A stretch of 20,465 nt of DNA from Syntrophomonadaceae bacterium (lineage in GTDB: Bacteria; Bacillota; Dethiobacteria; DTU022): NCBI GenBank assembly GCA_007130585.1, contig SLSE01000129.1, forward strand, positions 1-20,465. Direction: 5' to 3'. The notes beneath the pieces are model-generated. The model had not been told where the DNA came from and did no database searches. It worked only from the letters and a program-made list of their open reading frames with translations. Each line of letters begins with the position of its first letter. The stretch's first letter is position 1. Shown here in pieces: positions 1 to 7,564 of this stretch. Position numbers and translations under genes: made by a program.

Positions 1-1410
1 ACCTTAGATGAAGTTCCAAAGCCATTTGGTAAAGCCGTATTTCTCGGTATCCAGCACGTCCTGACCATGTTCGGCGCCACGGTAGCCGTCCCGCTGCTTT
101 TAGGTCCGGTTATGGAAATGAACCCCGAACAAATTGCCCTGCTGATCTCGGCTGTTATGCTTGCTTCCGGCGTTGCAACTTTCCTGCAGGTTAACTTCGG
201 AACCAGGCTGCCTATTATCCAGGGTGTGTCCTTTGCATTTCTCGGTCCGTTCTTCGGCATTATCGGCGCGGTGGGGGCTATGGGCCCGGCAGTAACCATG
301 CAGCATATCGCAGGGGCAATCATGCTCGGCGCACTTGTAGAAATTGTTATCGGTTTTACCGGCCTTATCGGTAAGCTGCAGAGGTTTGTAAGCCCCGTGG
401 TAATCGGTCCGGTTATTGCCCTGATCGGGCTGTCGTTATGGTATGTTGGAGCGCCCGATGCGGCAACCAACGTACTGCTTGCTACGATCGTAATCGTTCT
501 GACATTTGTCTTCGCACTTATTCTCGGACCCAAAATGCCGTTCTTCTCCTTGTTCCCGGTCTTGCTGGCGGTTGTCATCGCCTGGGTAGTAGGATATGTT
601 CTAACCCTTGGCGGCGTATACGCCCCCGGGGACCCCGGCTATATTGATCTCACTGCTGTTGGAGCCGCTCCGTGGTTCCGGATCAACATTATCTTCCCCT
701 GGGGTATGCCCCAGTTTGAATTTGGCTTTTTCCTGGTCATCCTGGCCGGTTACCTGGCTTCGATGATCGAATCCTACGGCGACTACCATGCTATCAGTGA
801 AGCTGCTGAAGCGCCTGAACTGACCGACAAGCAGGTCAGCCGCGGGATCGGCTTCGAAGGTGTCGGCTGCTTCTTAAGCGGTGTCTTCGGCGGATTTTCC
901 AGCACCAGCTACACTGAAAATATCGGCCTGGTCGGTTTAACAAGGGTTGCCAGCCGCTACGTGGTTAACATCGGCGTTGTAGTCCTGATCTTACTTGGCC
1001 TTTTCGGCAAATTCGGGGCTGCTGTATCGTCCATACCGACACCGATCGTCGGCGGCCTCTACTGCGCCCTGTTCGGCCTGATTGCTTCAATCGGGATCAG
1101 CAACGCGGCTAAAGCGGACCTGACCTCCATGCGCAACCAGATGATCATGGGTTTTTGCCTCTTCATGGGGATCAGTGTTCCCGGTATTTTCAACGGCACC
1201 CACTTAAGAGAAGGTGTCCAGCTCTTCTTTGAGTGGGCTCCCTGGTTGTCCAACATTATCAATATTGTTGGGTCAACGGGAATGGCTGTTGCCGCTATCT
1301 TTGGATTAATCCTGGACAATGTAATCCCGGGTACTCCTGAAGAACGCGGCCTGGTGAGAAAACCCAGAGAAGTCAGCCACGAACCGATCAAACCTTTCCC
1401 GGAAGAATAA
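1..1410 (+). CDS. NCS2-family xanthine/uracil permease (5' end outside window)
   Basis: Integral-membrane nucleobase transporter of the NCS2/NAT family, expected to import xanthine, uracil or a related base by proton symport. The frame stays open from base 1 and reads into the typical first helix (GIQHVLTMFGATVAVP), so the ATG at 67 is internal and the true start lies upstream. The protein is almost wholly hydrophobic. Two family landmarks are visible: the TM8-type ESYGD segment (about 775-790) and the TM10 signature ENIGLVGLTR preceded by SSTSYT (about 900-950). The E-N-I-G form resembles uracil carriers such as UraA more than the Q-N-N-G of XanQ-type xanthine carriers, so the substrate is open. 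Convergence with a PucR regulator and nearby xanthine dehydrogenase genes favours a purine. The tail ends in a charged cytoplasmic segment. Family is sure; substrate is inferred. Confidence 0.93.
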   Translation, partial: TLDEVPKPFGKAVFLGIQHVLTMFGATVAVPLLLGPVMEMNPEQIALLISAVMLASGVATFLQVNFGTRLPIIQGVSFAFLGPFFGIIGAVGAMGPAVTMQHIAGAIMLGALVEIVIGFTGLIGKLQRFVSPVVIGPVIALIGLSLWYVGAPDAATNVLLATIVIVLTFVFALILGPKMPFFSLFPVLLAVVIAWVVGYVLTLGGVYAPGDPGYIDLTAVGAAPWFRINIIFPWGMPQFEFGFFLVILAGYLASMIESYGDYHAISEAAEAPELTDKQVSRGIGFEGVGCFLSGVFGGFSSTSYTENIGLVGLTRVASRYVVNIGVVVLILLGLFGKFGAAVSSIPTPIVGGLYCALFGLIASIGISNAAKADLTSMRNQMIMGFCLFMGISVPGIFNGTHLREGVQLFFEWAPWLSNIINIVGSTGMAVAAIFGLILDNVIPGTPEERGLVRKPREVSHEPIKPFPEE

Positions 1411-1431
1411 GAACTAACAAAAAGTTCAATA

Positions 1432-1476
1432 AAAGGGGCTGCCCCGACCTTAAGTCGGGGCAGCCCCTTTACATTT
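1432..1476. terminator. Strong bidirectional intrinsic terminator
   Basis: A 17-bp perfect stem (1432-1448 with 1454-1470) with a 5-nt loop lies between the converging permease and pucR genes. The arms begin and end in A/T, and T-rich sequence follows the hairpin on both strands (ttt-acattttt on plus, ttt-tattgaac on minus). It can therefore stop transcription from either side. Confidence 0.92.
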
Positions 1477-1520
1477 TTACTTTGCTGAAAACAGGCAGCC
1501 TGTTAACTCGCCGGTGTGCT

Positions 1521-3260
1521 TTAAGCAGAGCTGTTCCTGAACAGCTTTAAAATATTTACGGCGATTTCCAGGTTAAGGGCATGTTCCGGATTGTCCAGGC
1601 TTATTCCGGTCAGTTCCTCGATCTTCTTAATCCGGTAAAGAACCGTATTGTAGTGGGTATAAAGCTTCGTCGAGGTCAGCTTTAAATTGCGGTTAGTCTC
1701 ATAATAGGTTTCCAGGGTTTTGATGAGTTCGCCTTTTTTGTTGCGATCGTAATCAAAGACAGGTTGAAGGAGTCCATTAACGAACAGTTCCAGTTCGCCG
1801 CGGTTTTTTTCACTGAGAATCTTGTAGAAGCCGAGGTCGTCAAAAAACACTACCTGGGCGGCATCTGACAGCTGGGCAATTTTAAGGGCCTCGCGGGCAT
1901 CTTCGTAACTGCGGCTAACCAGGCGAATGTCATTGTTGGCGCGACCAACGCCCACGTTAATTTTCATGCGTGGGCTGGCCGATTCTCTTAAATATTGAAC
2001 CAGGGAATTTACTGTTTCTTTTAAAGCGACCGGGTCTTTAGCAGTGGAGCCGATAATAATCGCTATGTTATTACCCTTGATTCCCGCTATTAAATTGGCC
2101 TCGCCCTGCTGCCGCAGGAACCTGTTGATTCCCTTGAGAAGGTCTTCCTTGGACCTGGTTCCGCCCATGCTCATATAGTCCTGAATTTCTTCCAGTTCGT
2201 TAAAACTGCTGTCATTAATCAACACTACCGCCGTTGGCGCTTCCAGGTCGATGTTAAAATTCCGTCCACGTCTTATAATTTCTTCTCTATCTTCAAAATC
2301 GGAGGAGAGCAGGATTTCAAGAAAATCGTTATAGTAACTTTTTTCAATTTCAAATATCGCTTTATGCTTGGTAAATTCAAGGGCCGCAATAGTAGCCGCT
2401 CTTTCCATGGTCAGAATATCGGGTTCGTAAACAGGTGTGTTGGCAAGGGCCACCATGTAACCGTATTCATACTTGGCGGCGATGATCGGAATTCGGATAG
2501 CTGTTACGGTAAGCGGCTTCCCAGAGTCCGCGATATCATCGAGGGCATACCTGACCTCCTTTATATTGCCCAGAAGCAGCTTTTCCTGCAAGAGCACGGC
2601 TTTGTCCCCGGAGAAAAAAAGTTCAAATGTATCCCTGTCGGGGCAATCCTCGTTAACGATCAGGGAACCTTCCCGGTCAACTATGGCCACGGGCTTGGAA
2701 ATGAGCTTGCCTGTTTCCTTGCAGAGCTCTTCCAGGGGGCTGCCGTTTAAGGCCAGATCCATCAGTATTTTATGGGCCCGTTCCAGTTTTTGCAGGATCT
2801 TGTTCTGCTTGTTGAAAACAACTCCCAGGATGGGAGCAATAATTTCGGAAAAAGAGAGATCGAAAGGGACTTCCAGCAGAGGTATATTATAGCGGTCTGC
2901 GCTTTTTATAATTTCGGCGGGTATTTCGTCCAGGTAACGCTTAGTTTTTATGGCCAATCCCGCTCCCTGGGCCTGGCTCATCCGCGGGATCAGGGTTTCC
3001 ATCAAATCGGGATATTCACGAAAGGAATATCCCGTGGTCAGCAGGAATTCACCTTCTATCAGCCAGTCCATGATATCGGGGACTTCAATTACATTAACCA
3101 GCTTGATCACCCGCTCCAGGCCGCTGCTTCCGCCAACCACTTTCAAACGATCTACAACATCAAGCGACATCGCTTCCCGGACTGTAATACCATATTGTTT
3201 CCTTATTATCCCCACATCCTTAATTGTTTCGATAATATTCCTGCCCGATCGGGCAGTCAC
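1521..3260 (-). CDS. pucR: PucR-family transcriptional regulator of purine catabolism
   Basis: Transcriptional regulator of the PucR/CdaR type. An N-terminal PucR ligand-sensing domain starts at YGITVREAMSL (about residue 23) and runs through the IEVPDIMDWL and GEFLLTTGYSF blocks. A central GGDEF-like region follows (about 300-470). A C-terminal PucR-type helix-turn-helix contains LKLTSTKLYTHYNTVLYRIKKI (about 515-540). Length fits the family (500-580). The given start is a GTG and the longest frame; it is doubtful. The promoter at 3272-3299 would leave only about 5 nt of leader and no ribosome binding site. The in-frame GTG at 3215 has its AAGGA only one base away. An ATG at 3193 with well-spaced AAGGA is one base out of frame, and one extra G there would give the canonical M-G-I-T-V-R-E-A start. 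It lies between the permease and the carbamate kinase/xanthine dehydrogenase genes, which are its likely targets. Confidence 0.93.
   Translation of the reverse strand: MTARSGRNIIETIKDVGIIRKQYGITVREAMSLDVVDRLKVVGGSSGLERVIKLVNVIEVPDIMDWLIEGEFLLTTGYSFREYPDLMETLIPRMSQAQGAGLAIKTKRYLDEIPAEIIKSADRYNIPLLEVPFDLSFSEIIAPILGVVFNKQNKILQKLERAHKILMDLALNGSPLEELCKETGKLISKPVAIVDREGSLIVNEDCPDRDTFELFFSGDKAVLLQEKLLLGNIKEVRYALDDIADSGKPLTVTAIRIPIIAAKYEYGYMVALANTPVYEPDILTMERAATIAALEFTKHKAIFEIEKSYYNDFLEILLSSDFEDREEIIRRGRNFNIDLEAPTAVVLINDSSFNELEEIQDYMSMGGTRSKEDLLKGINRFLRQQGEANLIAGIKGNNIAIIIGSTAKDPVALKETVNSLVQYLRESASPRMKINVGVGRANNDIRLVSRSYEDAREALKIAQLSDAAQVVFFDDLGFYKILSEKNRGELELFVNGLLQPVFDYDRNKKGELIKTLETYYETNRNLKLTSTKLYTHYNTVLYRIKKIEELTGISLDNPEHALNLEIAVNILKLFRNSSA
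3241..3256. repeat. Perfect 16-bp palindrome at pucR 5' end
   Basis: CTGCCCGATCGGGCAG is identical to its reverse complement. It sits about 8-24 bases after the predicted pucR transcription start, in the usual place for an autorepression operator. In the transcript it could also fold as a small hairpin. Binding by PucR itself is only inferred. Confidence 0.5.
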
Positions 3261-3271
3261 TACACAGTAAC

Positions 3272-3299
3272 ATTATCAGAATAAGGGGATCTATGTCAA
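3272..3299 (-). promoter_or_regulatory. pucR promoter
   Basis: On the minus strand a perfect -35 TTGACA (3294-3299) is separated by 16 bp from GATAAT (3272-3277). This is a good sigma-A match. Start of transcription is expected near 3264, which argues against translation beginning at 3260. Confidence 0.7.
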
Positions 3300-3347
3300 T
3301 CAATTTGTAGCTAATATACAAAGATAACACTGCGATTTATTGTTACA

Positions 3348-3416
3348 TTCTAAAGGATATTTGATTTTAATGTTTAAATTTTAGAAATATGCAAATTAAG
3401 TATAATTCGTTATAAT
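3348..3416 (+). promoter_or_regulatory. Candidate promoter/operator of the arcC-fdrA operon
   Basis: AT-rich region upstream of the carbamate kinase gene. Two TATAAT hexamers lie 10 bp apart (3401-3406 and 3411-3416), neither with a good -35. An inverted repeat TTCTAAA (3348-3354) / TTTAGAA (3380-3386) lies just upstream. Good -10 boxes with poor -35 boxes are what an activator-dependent promoter looks like, and PucR is the obvious candidate. A small hairpin (3437-3442 with 3451-3456) occurs in the leader ahead of the ribosome binding site. Confidence 0.4.
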
Positions 3417-3478
3417 TAAAGTAACGGTGCAGCCAAATCCTGTTTTTGAGCAGGATAAATACGAAAGGATGATTCAAG

Positions 3479-4420
3479 TTGAAGATTGTTGTTGCACTCG
3501 GAGGTAATGCGCTGCTGAAAGCGGGACAGTCTGGAACAGTGGAAGAGCAGTATGAAAACGTTGAGACAGCCTGCCGCCAGCTCGTGCAGATGGCCCAGGA
3601 CAATGAACTTGTTATAACACACGGTAACGGGCCGCAGGTTGGCAAAATTCTCCTGCAAAATGAGACCGCCCGCGATAAGACGCCGGCTATGCCGCTCGAT
3701 ATATGCGGGGCCATGTCACAGGGCCAAATCGGCTATATTCTGCAGCAGGGACTCTGCAAAGAGTTCCAAAGGCAGAACGTGGAAAGAGACGTGGCTACGG
3801 TTATAACCAGGGTCCAGGTCGACAGGGATGATCCCTCATTCCAGAATCCCACCAAGCCGATCGGTTCCTTCTACAGCAGGGAAGAAGCCGAGAAGTTTAA
3901 GAAAAATAGCGGCGATACCTGGGTTGAAGACAAGGCCAGGGGCGGGTGGCGCAAAGTTGTTCCTTCGCCGATGCCGTCAAAAATAGTGGAAGAAAAAATT
4001 ATTAAAGAATTAGTTGCCGGCGGTTACCTGGTTATCGCTTCCGGAGGGGGAGGCGTTCCGGTAATTGCCGACGAACCCGCCGGTTACAAAGGCATAGAGG
4101 CCGTGATCGACAAAGACCTGGCCGGCGAACTGCTGGCTACCATAGTCGATGCAGATGTTCTCATGATCCTGACCGATGTCAGCGAAGTATATCTTAATTA
4201 CGGGAAACCGGACCAGAAAAAACTGGGCACTGTCAGCGTCGAAGAAATGGAAAAATACGAGGAAGAAGGCCATTTCGGAGCAGGCAGCATGGGGCCGAAG
4301 GTTAACGCCGCTATCAGGTTTGCCCGCAAAAAAGGCAAAACGGCAATTATCACTTCACTGGAAAACGCTGTAAAAGCGCTTACCGAAAACACCGGTACTC
4401 AGCTAAAAAGTGGAGTGTAG
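3479..4420 (+). CDS. arcC: Carbamate kinase
   Basis: Carbamate kinase of the amino acid kinase superfamily. In the catabolic direction it uses carbamoyl phosphate and ADP to make ATP, CO2 and ammonia in the cytosol. Visible motifs are VVALGGNAL at the N-terminus, ITHGNGPQVG (about residues 47-56), the ASGGGGVPV loop (about 188-196) and GSMGPKVNAAIRFA near the C-terminus. At 313 residues it has normal length. The start is TTG, supported by AAAGGATG about 8 nt upstream; no in-frame ATG or GTG fits better. No ornithine carbamoyltransferase or arginine deiminase gene is near. The fdrA gene follows after 35 nt, so this looks like the counterpart of the carbamate kinase in the E. coli allantoin/oxamate cluster (YbcF/AllK) rather than an arginine pathway enzyme. 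Confidence 0.95.
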   Translation: MKIVVALGGNALLKAGQSGTVEEQYENVETACRQLVQMAQDNELVITHGNGPQVGKILLQNETARDKTPAMPLDICGAMSQGQIGYILQQGLCKEFQRQNVERDVATVITRVQVDRDDPSFQNPTKPIGSFYSREEAEKFKKNSGDTWVEDKARGGWRKVVPSPMPSKIVEEKIIKELVAGGYLVIASGGGGVPVIADEPAGYKGIEAVIDKDLAGELLATIVDADVLMILTDVSEVYLNYGKPDQKKLGTVSVEEMEKYEEEGHFGAGSMGPKVNAAIRFARKKGKTAIITSLENAVKALTENTGTQLKSGV

Positions 4421-4455
4421 ATTGAAATAGAACAAGAGAAAGGAGGTATTTTTAA

Positions 4456-6006
4456 GTGGTTATAAAGACTCATATTTTAAAAAACACCTTTAAGGATTCG
4501 GTTTACCTGATGCGCCTTTCCGGGACAGTCAGGGAGTTCGAAGGTGTCATCGAAGCTGAAGTAATTGTGGGAACCGATCATAATAAAAAATTTCTCCGCT
4601 CCGGGGGTCTCTGGACCGATGAAATTGAATCGGAAGCCGGAGCCAATGATCTGATCATTGCAGTAAAAGCGGAAGATGAAGATAAAGCCGACCAGGCCAT
4701 CCAGGGCACTCTTGATGAAATGAGTAAAGCAGTGGACAGGGAAAACCTGCTCGGTGATTTTATACCGCGCACATTTGAAACCGCCCTGCAAAACCTGTCG
4801 GGCGCCAACCTGGCCCTGCTTTCCATACCCGGCCGTTATGTCCGGCGGGAAGCAGACCAGGTCCTGGATGCAGGGTTGCACCTGATGATTTTCAGCGACA
4901 ATGTTTCTCTTGAAGATGAAGTTGCCCTGAAGAAAAAAGCCCTGGAAAAAGACCTTCTGGTCATGGGCCCGGACTGCGGGACGGCAATAATTAACGGTAT
5001 CCCCCTGGCCTTTGCCAACGAAGTACGGGAGGGCAAAATCGGGATTGTGGCTGCTGCGGGAACCGGGTTGCAGGAAGTTTCCAGCCTCATCCACAACTTC
5101 GGAGAAGGAATCAGCCAGGGAATCGGAACCGGCGGACGGGATATCAAGGCCGACGTGGGCGGTATAACGATGCTCCAGGGCTTAAAAGCCCTTCTTGCTG
5201 ACAAAAATACCGAAGTTGTGGTCATAATCTCCAAACCCCCTGACAGTGAAGTTACAGAAAAGGTACTGGAAGCGGCGGCAAAGAGCAAAAAGCCGGTTGT
5301 AGTCAACTTCCTCGGAGGCGATCTTGAACAGGTGCGCGAGGCAGGATGCGAACCGGCAGGAACACTTAAAGAGGCGGCTCAAAAAGCGGTTAACCTCTCC
5401 CGCGGGAAAGATGCGGACAGCGCAGACTCCGCTTTAAAAGCGGACAGCGAGCTGGTTAAGAAAGAAAAAGCCAGGTTCAGGGACTCTCAGAAATACCTGC
5501 GCGCCCTGTACTCGGGCGGCACGCTGGCTTACGAGCTGCTGGTCCTGCTTGAAGGCAAAGTAGATTCTGTTTACACCAACCTGGGGTATAAAGAGGTTGA
5601 AAAACTTGCGGATGTCTACAAAAGCCAGGACCATACCGTGATTGATTTCGGCGAAGATGAATTTACCCAGGGGCGCCTGCATCCGATGATCGATCCTTCG
5701 CTGCGCAACAGCAGGATTGTGGAGGAGGCAAAAGATCCGGAAACGGCGGTAATCATGCTTGACCTGGTCCTCGGATACAATGCGCACCATGATCCGGCCG
5801 GATCGGCCCTGGAAGCGATTAAAGAAGCCCGGGAAACGGCGGAAAAAGACGGCCGTCAATTAAGCTTTGTGACCACCGTTTGCGGTACTGATGAAGATGT
5901 TCAGAACCGCGGCGAACAGGTTGCAAAACTTGAGGAGGAAGGCGTGCTGGTTTTTTCAAGCAATGCCGAAGCAGCCGTTTTTACAGCGGAACTGCTTTCA
6001 CAATAA
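4456..6006 (+). CDS. fdrA: FdrA-family protein, putative oxamate carbamoyltransferase subunit
   Basis: FdrA family member related to succinyl-CoA synthetase alpha chains. In E. coli the FdrA (AllF) protein works with YlbE (AllG) and YlbF (AllH) as oxamate carbamoyltransferase, which turns oxalurate plus phosphate into oxamate and carbamoyl phosphate for carbamate kinase. Seen here: a CoA-ligase-like GPDCGTAIINGIPLAF segment (about residues 170-185), IVAAAGTGLQEVSSLI, then GISQGIGTGGRDI (about 195-235), and a C-terminal ligase-like half with LDLVLGYNAHHDPAGS. The GTG start has a perfect AGGAGG 9 nt upstream. At 516 residues it is slightly shorter than the E. coli protein. A short linker rich in Asp/Ser/Ala/Lys (about 315-335) separates the halves. 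Family is firm. The reaction is inferred from neighbours, and a DUF2877 (AllH) gene is not present in the window. Confidence 0.88.
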   Translation: MVIKTHILKNTFKDSVYLMRLSGTVREFEGVIEAEVIVGTDHNKKFLRSGGLWTDEIESEAGANDLIIAVKAEDEDKADQAIQGTLDEMSKAVDRENLLGDFIPRTFETALQNLSGANLALLSIPGRYVRREADQVLDAGLHLMIFSDNVSLEDEVALKKKALEKDLLVMGPDCGTAIINGIPLAFANEVREGKIGIVAAAGTGLQEVSSLIHNFGEGISQGIGTGGRDIKADVGGITMLQGLKALLADKNTEVVVIISKPPDSEVTEKVLEAAAKSKKPVVVNFLGGDLEQVREAGCEPAGTLKEAAQKAVNLSRGKDADSADSALKADSELVKKEKARFRDSQKYLRALYSGGTLAYELLVLLEGKVDSVYTNLGYKEVEKLADVYKSQDHTVIDFGEDEFTQGRLHPMIDPSLRNSRIVEEAKDPETAVIMLDLVLGYNAHHDPAGSALEAIKEARETAEKDGRQLSFVTTVCGTDEDVQNRGEQVAKLEEEGVLVFSSNAEAAVFTAELLSQ

Positions 6007-6026
6007 AGGTTAAGGAGGCCCGAATC

Positions 6027-6188
6027 ATGGAGACCCTTTTCGATCAGGAGCTTGTCGTAATCAACATGGGTTTGGAGGATTTCGCCAAAACCCTCAAAGA
6101 GAGAGGGACCAGGGTAATGCACGTGCGCTGGCAGCCGCCGGCCCAGGGCGATGCTGACCTGCTAAGCCTGCTTGATAAATTAAAATAG
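6027..6188 (+). CDS. Small 53-residue protein between fdrA and the DUF1116 gene
   Basis: A 53-codon frame opens at an ATG with a TAAGGAGG ribosome binding site 8 nt upstream and starts 20 nt after fdrA. It ends 19 nt before the DUF1116 gene, so it is surely translated. The product begins METLFDQELVVINMGLEDF and contains VMHVRWQPPAQGDADLLSLL. It is soluble and lacks a signal peptide, Cys residues or a membrane segment. From memory, a similar V-I-N-x-G-L ... H-V-x-W-x-P-P-A pattern occurs fused to FdrA or YlbE relatives in other bacteria. If so, this is a detached small domain or subunit of the same complex. Its function is not known to me. Conserved tight spacing with both neighbours is the best evidence for a role in the putative oxamate carbamoyltransferase. 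Confidence 0.85.
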   Translation: METLFDQELVVINMGLEDFAKTLKERGTRVMHVRWQPPAQGDADLLSLLDKLK

Positions 6189-6207
6189 CGCTGGAGGTGT
6201 TTTTCAA

Positions 6208-7509
6208 ATGAGTAAGATTGATCAGGCAAACAAAGAAGCTGTTGATAAAATGATGAAGTCCAGGCCGGTGTGGGTGGATATCGGCCGGGCAAAAGATGTA
6301 ATACCCGGGATGAAAGACAACCTGTTTCTTCATGCCGGCCCCCCGATAACCTGGGACAGGATGAGCGGCCCGTTAAAAGGAGCAATAATCGGCGGACTGA
6401 TCTACGAAGGCAAAGCCAAAGACGAGCGGGAAGCCGAAGAGCTGGCTGCTTCCGGCGAAATTGAATTTGCGCCCTGCCATCACCACAATGCGGTTGGCCC
6501 GATGGCCGGGGTAACCACTCCGTCCCAGATGGTTTTTATCATTGAAGACAAGGAATGGGGCGGCAATACTTTCTCCAACATGAACGAAGGATATGGAAAA
6601 GTTCTGCGTTACGGGGCCTATGATGATGAAGTGCTTAACCGCCTGATGTGGCTTGATGAGGTCTATGCTTCCGTCTTGAAAGAAGCCGTTAAACTGTCCG
6701 GCGGTATGGATATGAAATCGATTATTGCCCAGGCCCTGCACATGGGAGACGATGCTCATAACCGCAACCGGGCAACCACTTCCCTGTTTATCAGGACTAT
6801 TGCCCCCTTTGTTGTCGAAACTGAATGGGGTAAGAAAACCGACTATGACGCTCCGCGTCTTGATCTGACAAATGTATCCGAATACTTTGGAAAAAACAAG
6901 GCTACTGCTGCTGCCGAAGTCCTGGCTTTTATGCACAGCAATGACCTGACCTCGCTGAATGCCATTATGGCTGCCTGCAAAAGCATGGCTTTGGCTGCGC
7001 ATGGCGTGGAAAATTCGACTGTTGTAACTACAATGGCCCGTAACGGAACCGACTTTGGAATCAGGGTCAGCAGCACCGGGGATAAATGGTTTACGGCTCC
7101 GGCGAATGTTCCGGACGGTCTTTATTTCTCAGGATTTAAATCTTCAGACGCCAACCGCGATATCGGGGACAGCGTAATTACCGAGACCGTGGGAGTCGGG
7201 GGATTTGCCATGGCAGCGGCTCCCGCCATAGTTAACTTTATCGGCGGCTCGCCGGCAGATGCTTTTGATGCCACAAATGAAATGTATGAGATAACCGTTA
7301 CCGAAAACAACAACTTTAACATTCCCGCCATGGACTTCAAGGGCACTCCGACCGGAATCGATGTTCGCAAGGTTGTCGAGAAAAACATCGTGCCCAGGAT
7401 TAACACCGGTATTGCCCACAAAGATCCCGGCGTCGGCCAGGTTGGTGCAGGAATTGTTAAACCGCCGATGGAGATGTTTATTGACGCACTGAAAGAACTG
7501 GCAAAATAA
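6208..7509 (+). CDS. DUF1116 / YlbE (AllG)-like protein, putative oxamate carbamoyltransferase subunit
   Basis: DUF1116 family protein related to E. coli YlbE (AllG), a partner of FdrA in oxalurate/oxamate carbamoyl transfer. The 433-residue product has the family blocks INQAN-like start (KIDQANKEAVDKMM), FLHAGPPITWDRMSGPLKGA (about residues 39-55), FAPCHHHNAVGPMAGVTTPSQM (about 90-110), NMNEGYGKVLRYG and the later ALHMGDDAHNRNRATTSL segment (about 185-200). The C-terminal half carries FIGGSPADAFDATNEMYEI and ends in KDPGVGQVGAGIVKPPMEMF. The ATG is preceded by CTGGAGGTG. It lies 19 nt after the 53-residue gene. The protein is cytosolic with no membrane segment. The family is recognised clearly; the biochemical role rests on the operon with fdrA and carbamate kinase. 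Confidence 0.88.
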   Translation: MSKIDQANKEAVDKMMKSRPVWVDIGRAKDVIPGMKDNLFLHAGPPITWDRMSGPLKGAIIGGLIYEGKAKDEREAEELAASGEIEFAPCHHHNAVGPMAGVTTPSQMVFIIEDKEWGGNTFSNMNEGYGKVLRYGAYDDEVLNRLMWLDEVYASVLKEAVKLSGGMDMKSIIAQALHMGDDAHNRNRATTSLFIRTIAPFVVETEWGKKTDYDAPRLDLTNVSEYFGKNKATAAAEVLAFMHSNDLTSLNAIMAACKSMALAAHGVENSTVVTTMARNGTDFGIRVSSTGDKWFTAPANVPDGLYFSGFKSSDANRDIGDSVITETVGVGGFAMAAAPAIVNFIGGSPADAFDATNEMYEITVTENNNFNIPAMDFKGTPTGIDVRKVVEKNIVPRINTGIAHKDPGVGQVGAGIVKPPMEMFIDALKELAK

Positions 7510-7510
7510 C

Positions 7511-7540
7511 AGGGCCGGCCTGCCGGCAGGCCCTTAATTT
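7511..7540 (+). terminator. Intercistronic GC hairpin before the xdh genes
   Basis: The palindrome GCCTGCCGGCAGGC, flanked by GGG/CCC, lies in the 55-nt gap between the DUF1116 gene and the FAD subunit gene and is followed by TTAATTT. It could act as a weak terminator/attenuator or an RNA-processing barrier. A polar full stop is unlikely because no new promoter is seen after it. Confidence 0.45.
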
Positions 7541-7564
7541 CAGCTCATGGAGGTGAACCGGAAA

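Noticed and set aside
3367..3714. Minus-strand open frames overlapping the arcC start and its promoter
   Set aside because: They run antisense over a clear carbamate kinase gene, have no recognisable domain or ribosome binding site, and one covers AT-rich promoter sequence.
4477..5094. 205-codon minus-strand open frame inside fdrA
   Set aside because: Antisense shadow of a well-conserved coding region; the translation resembles no family.
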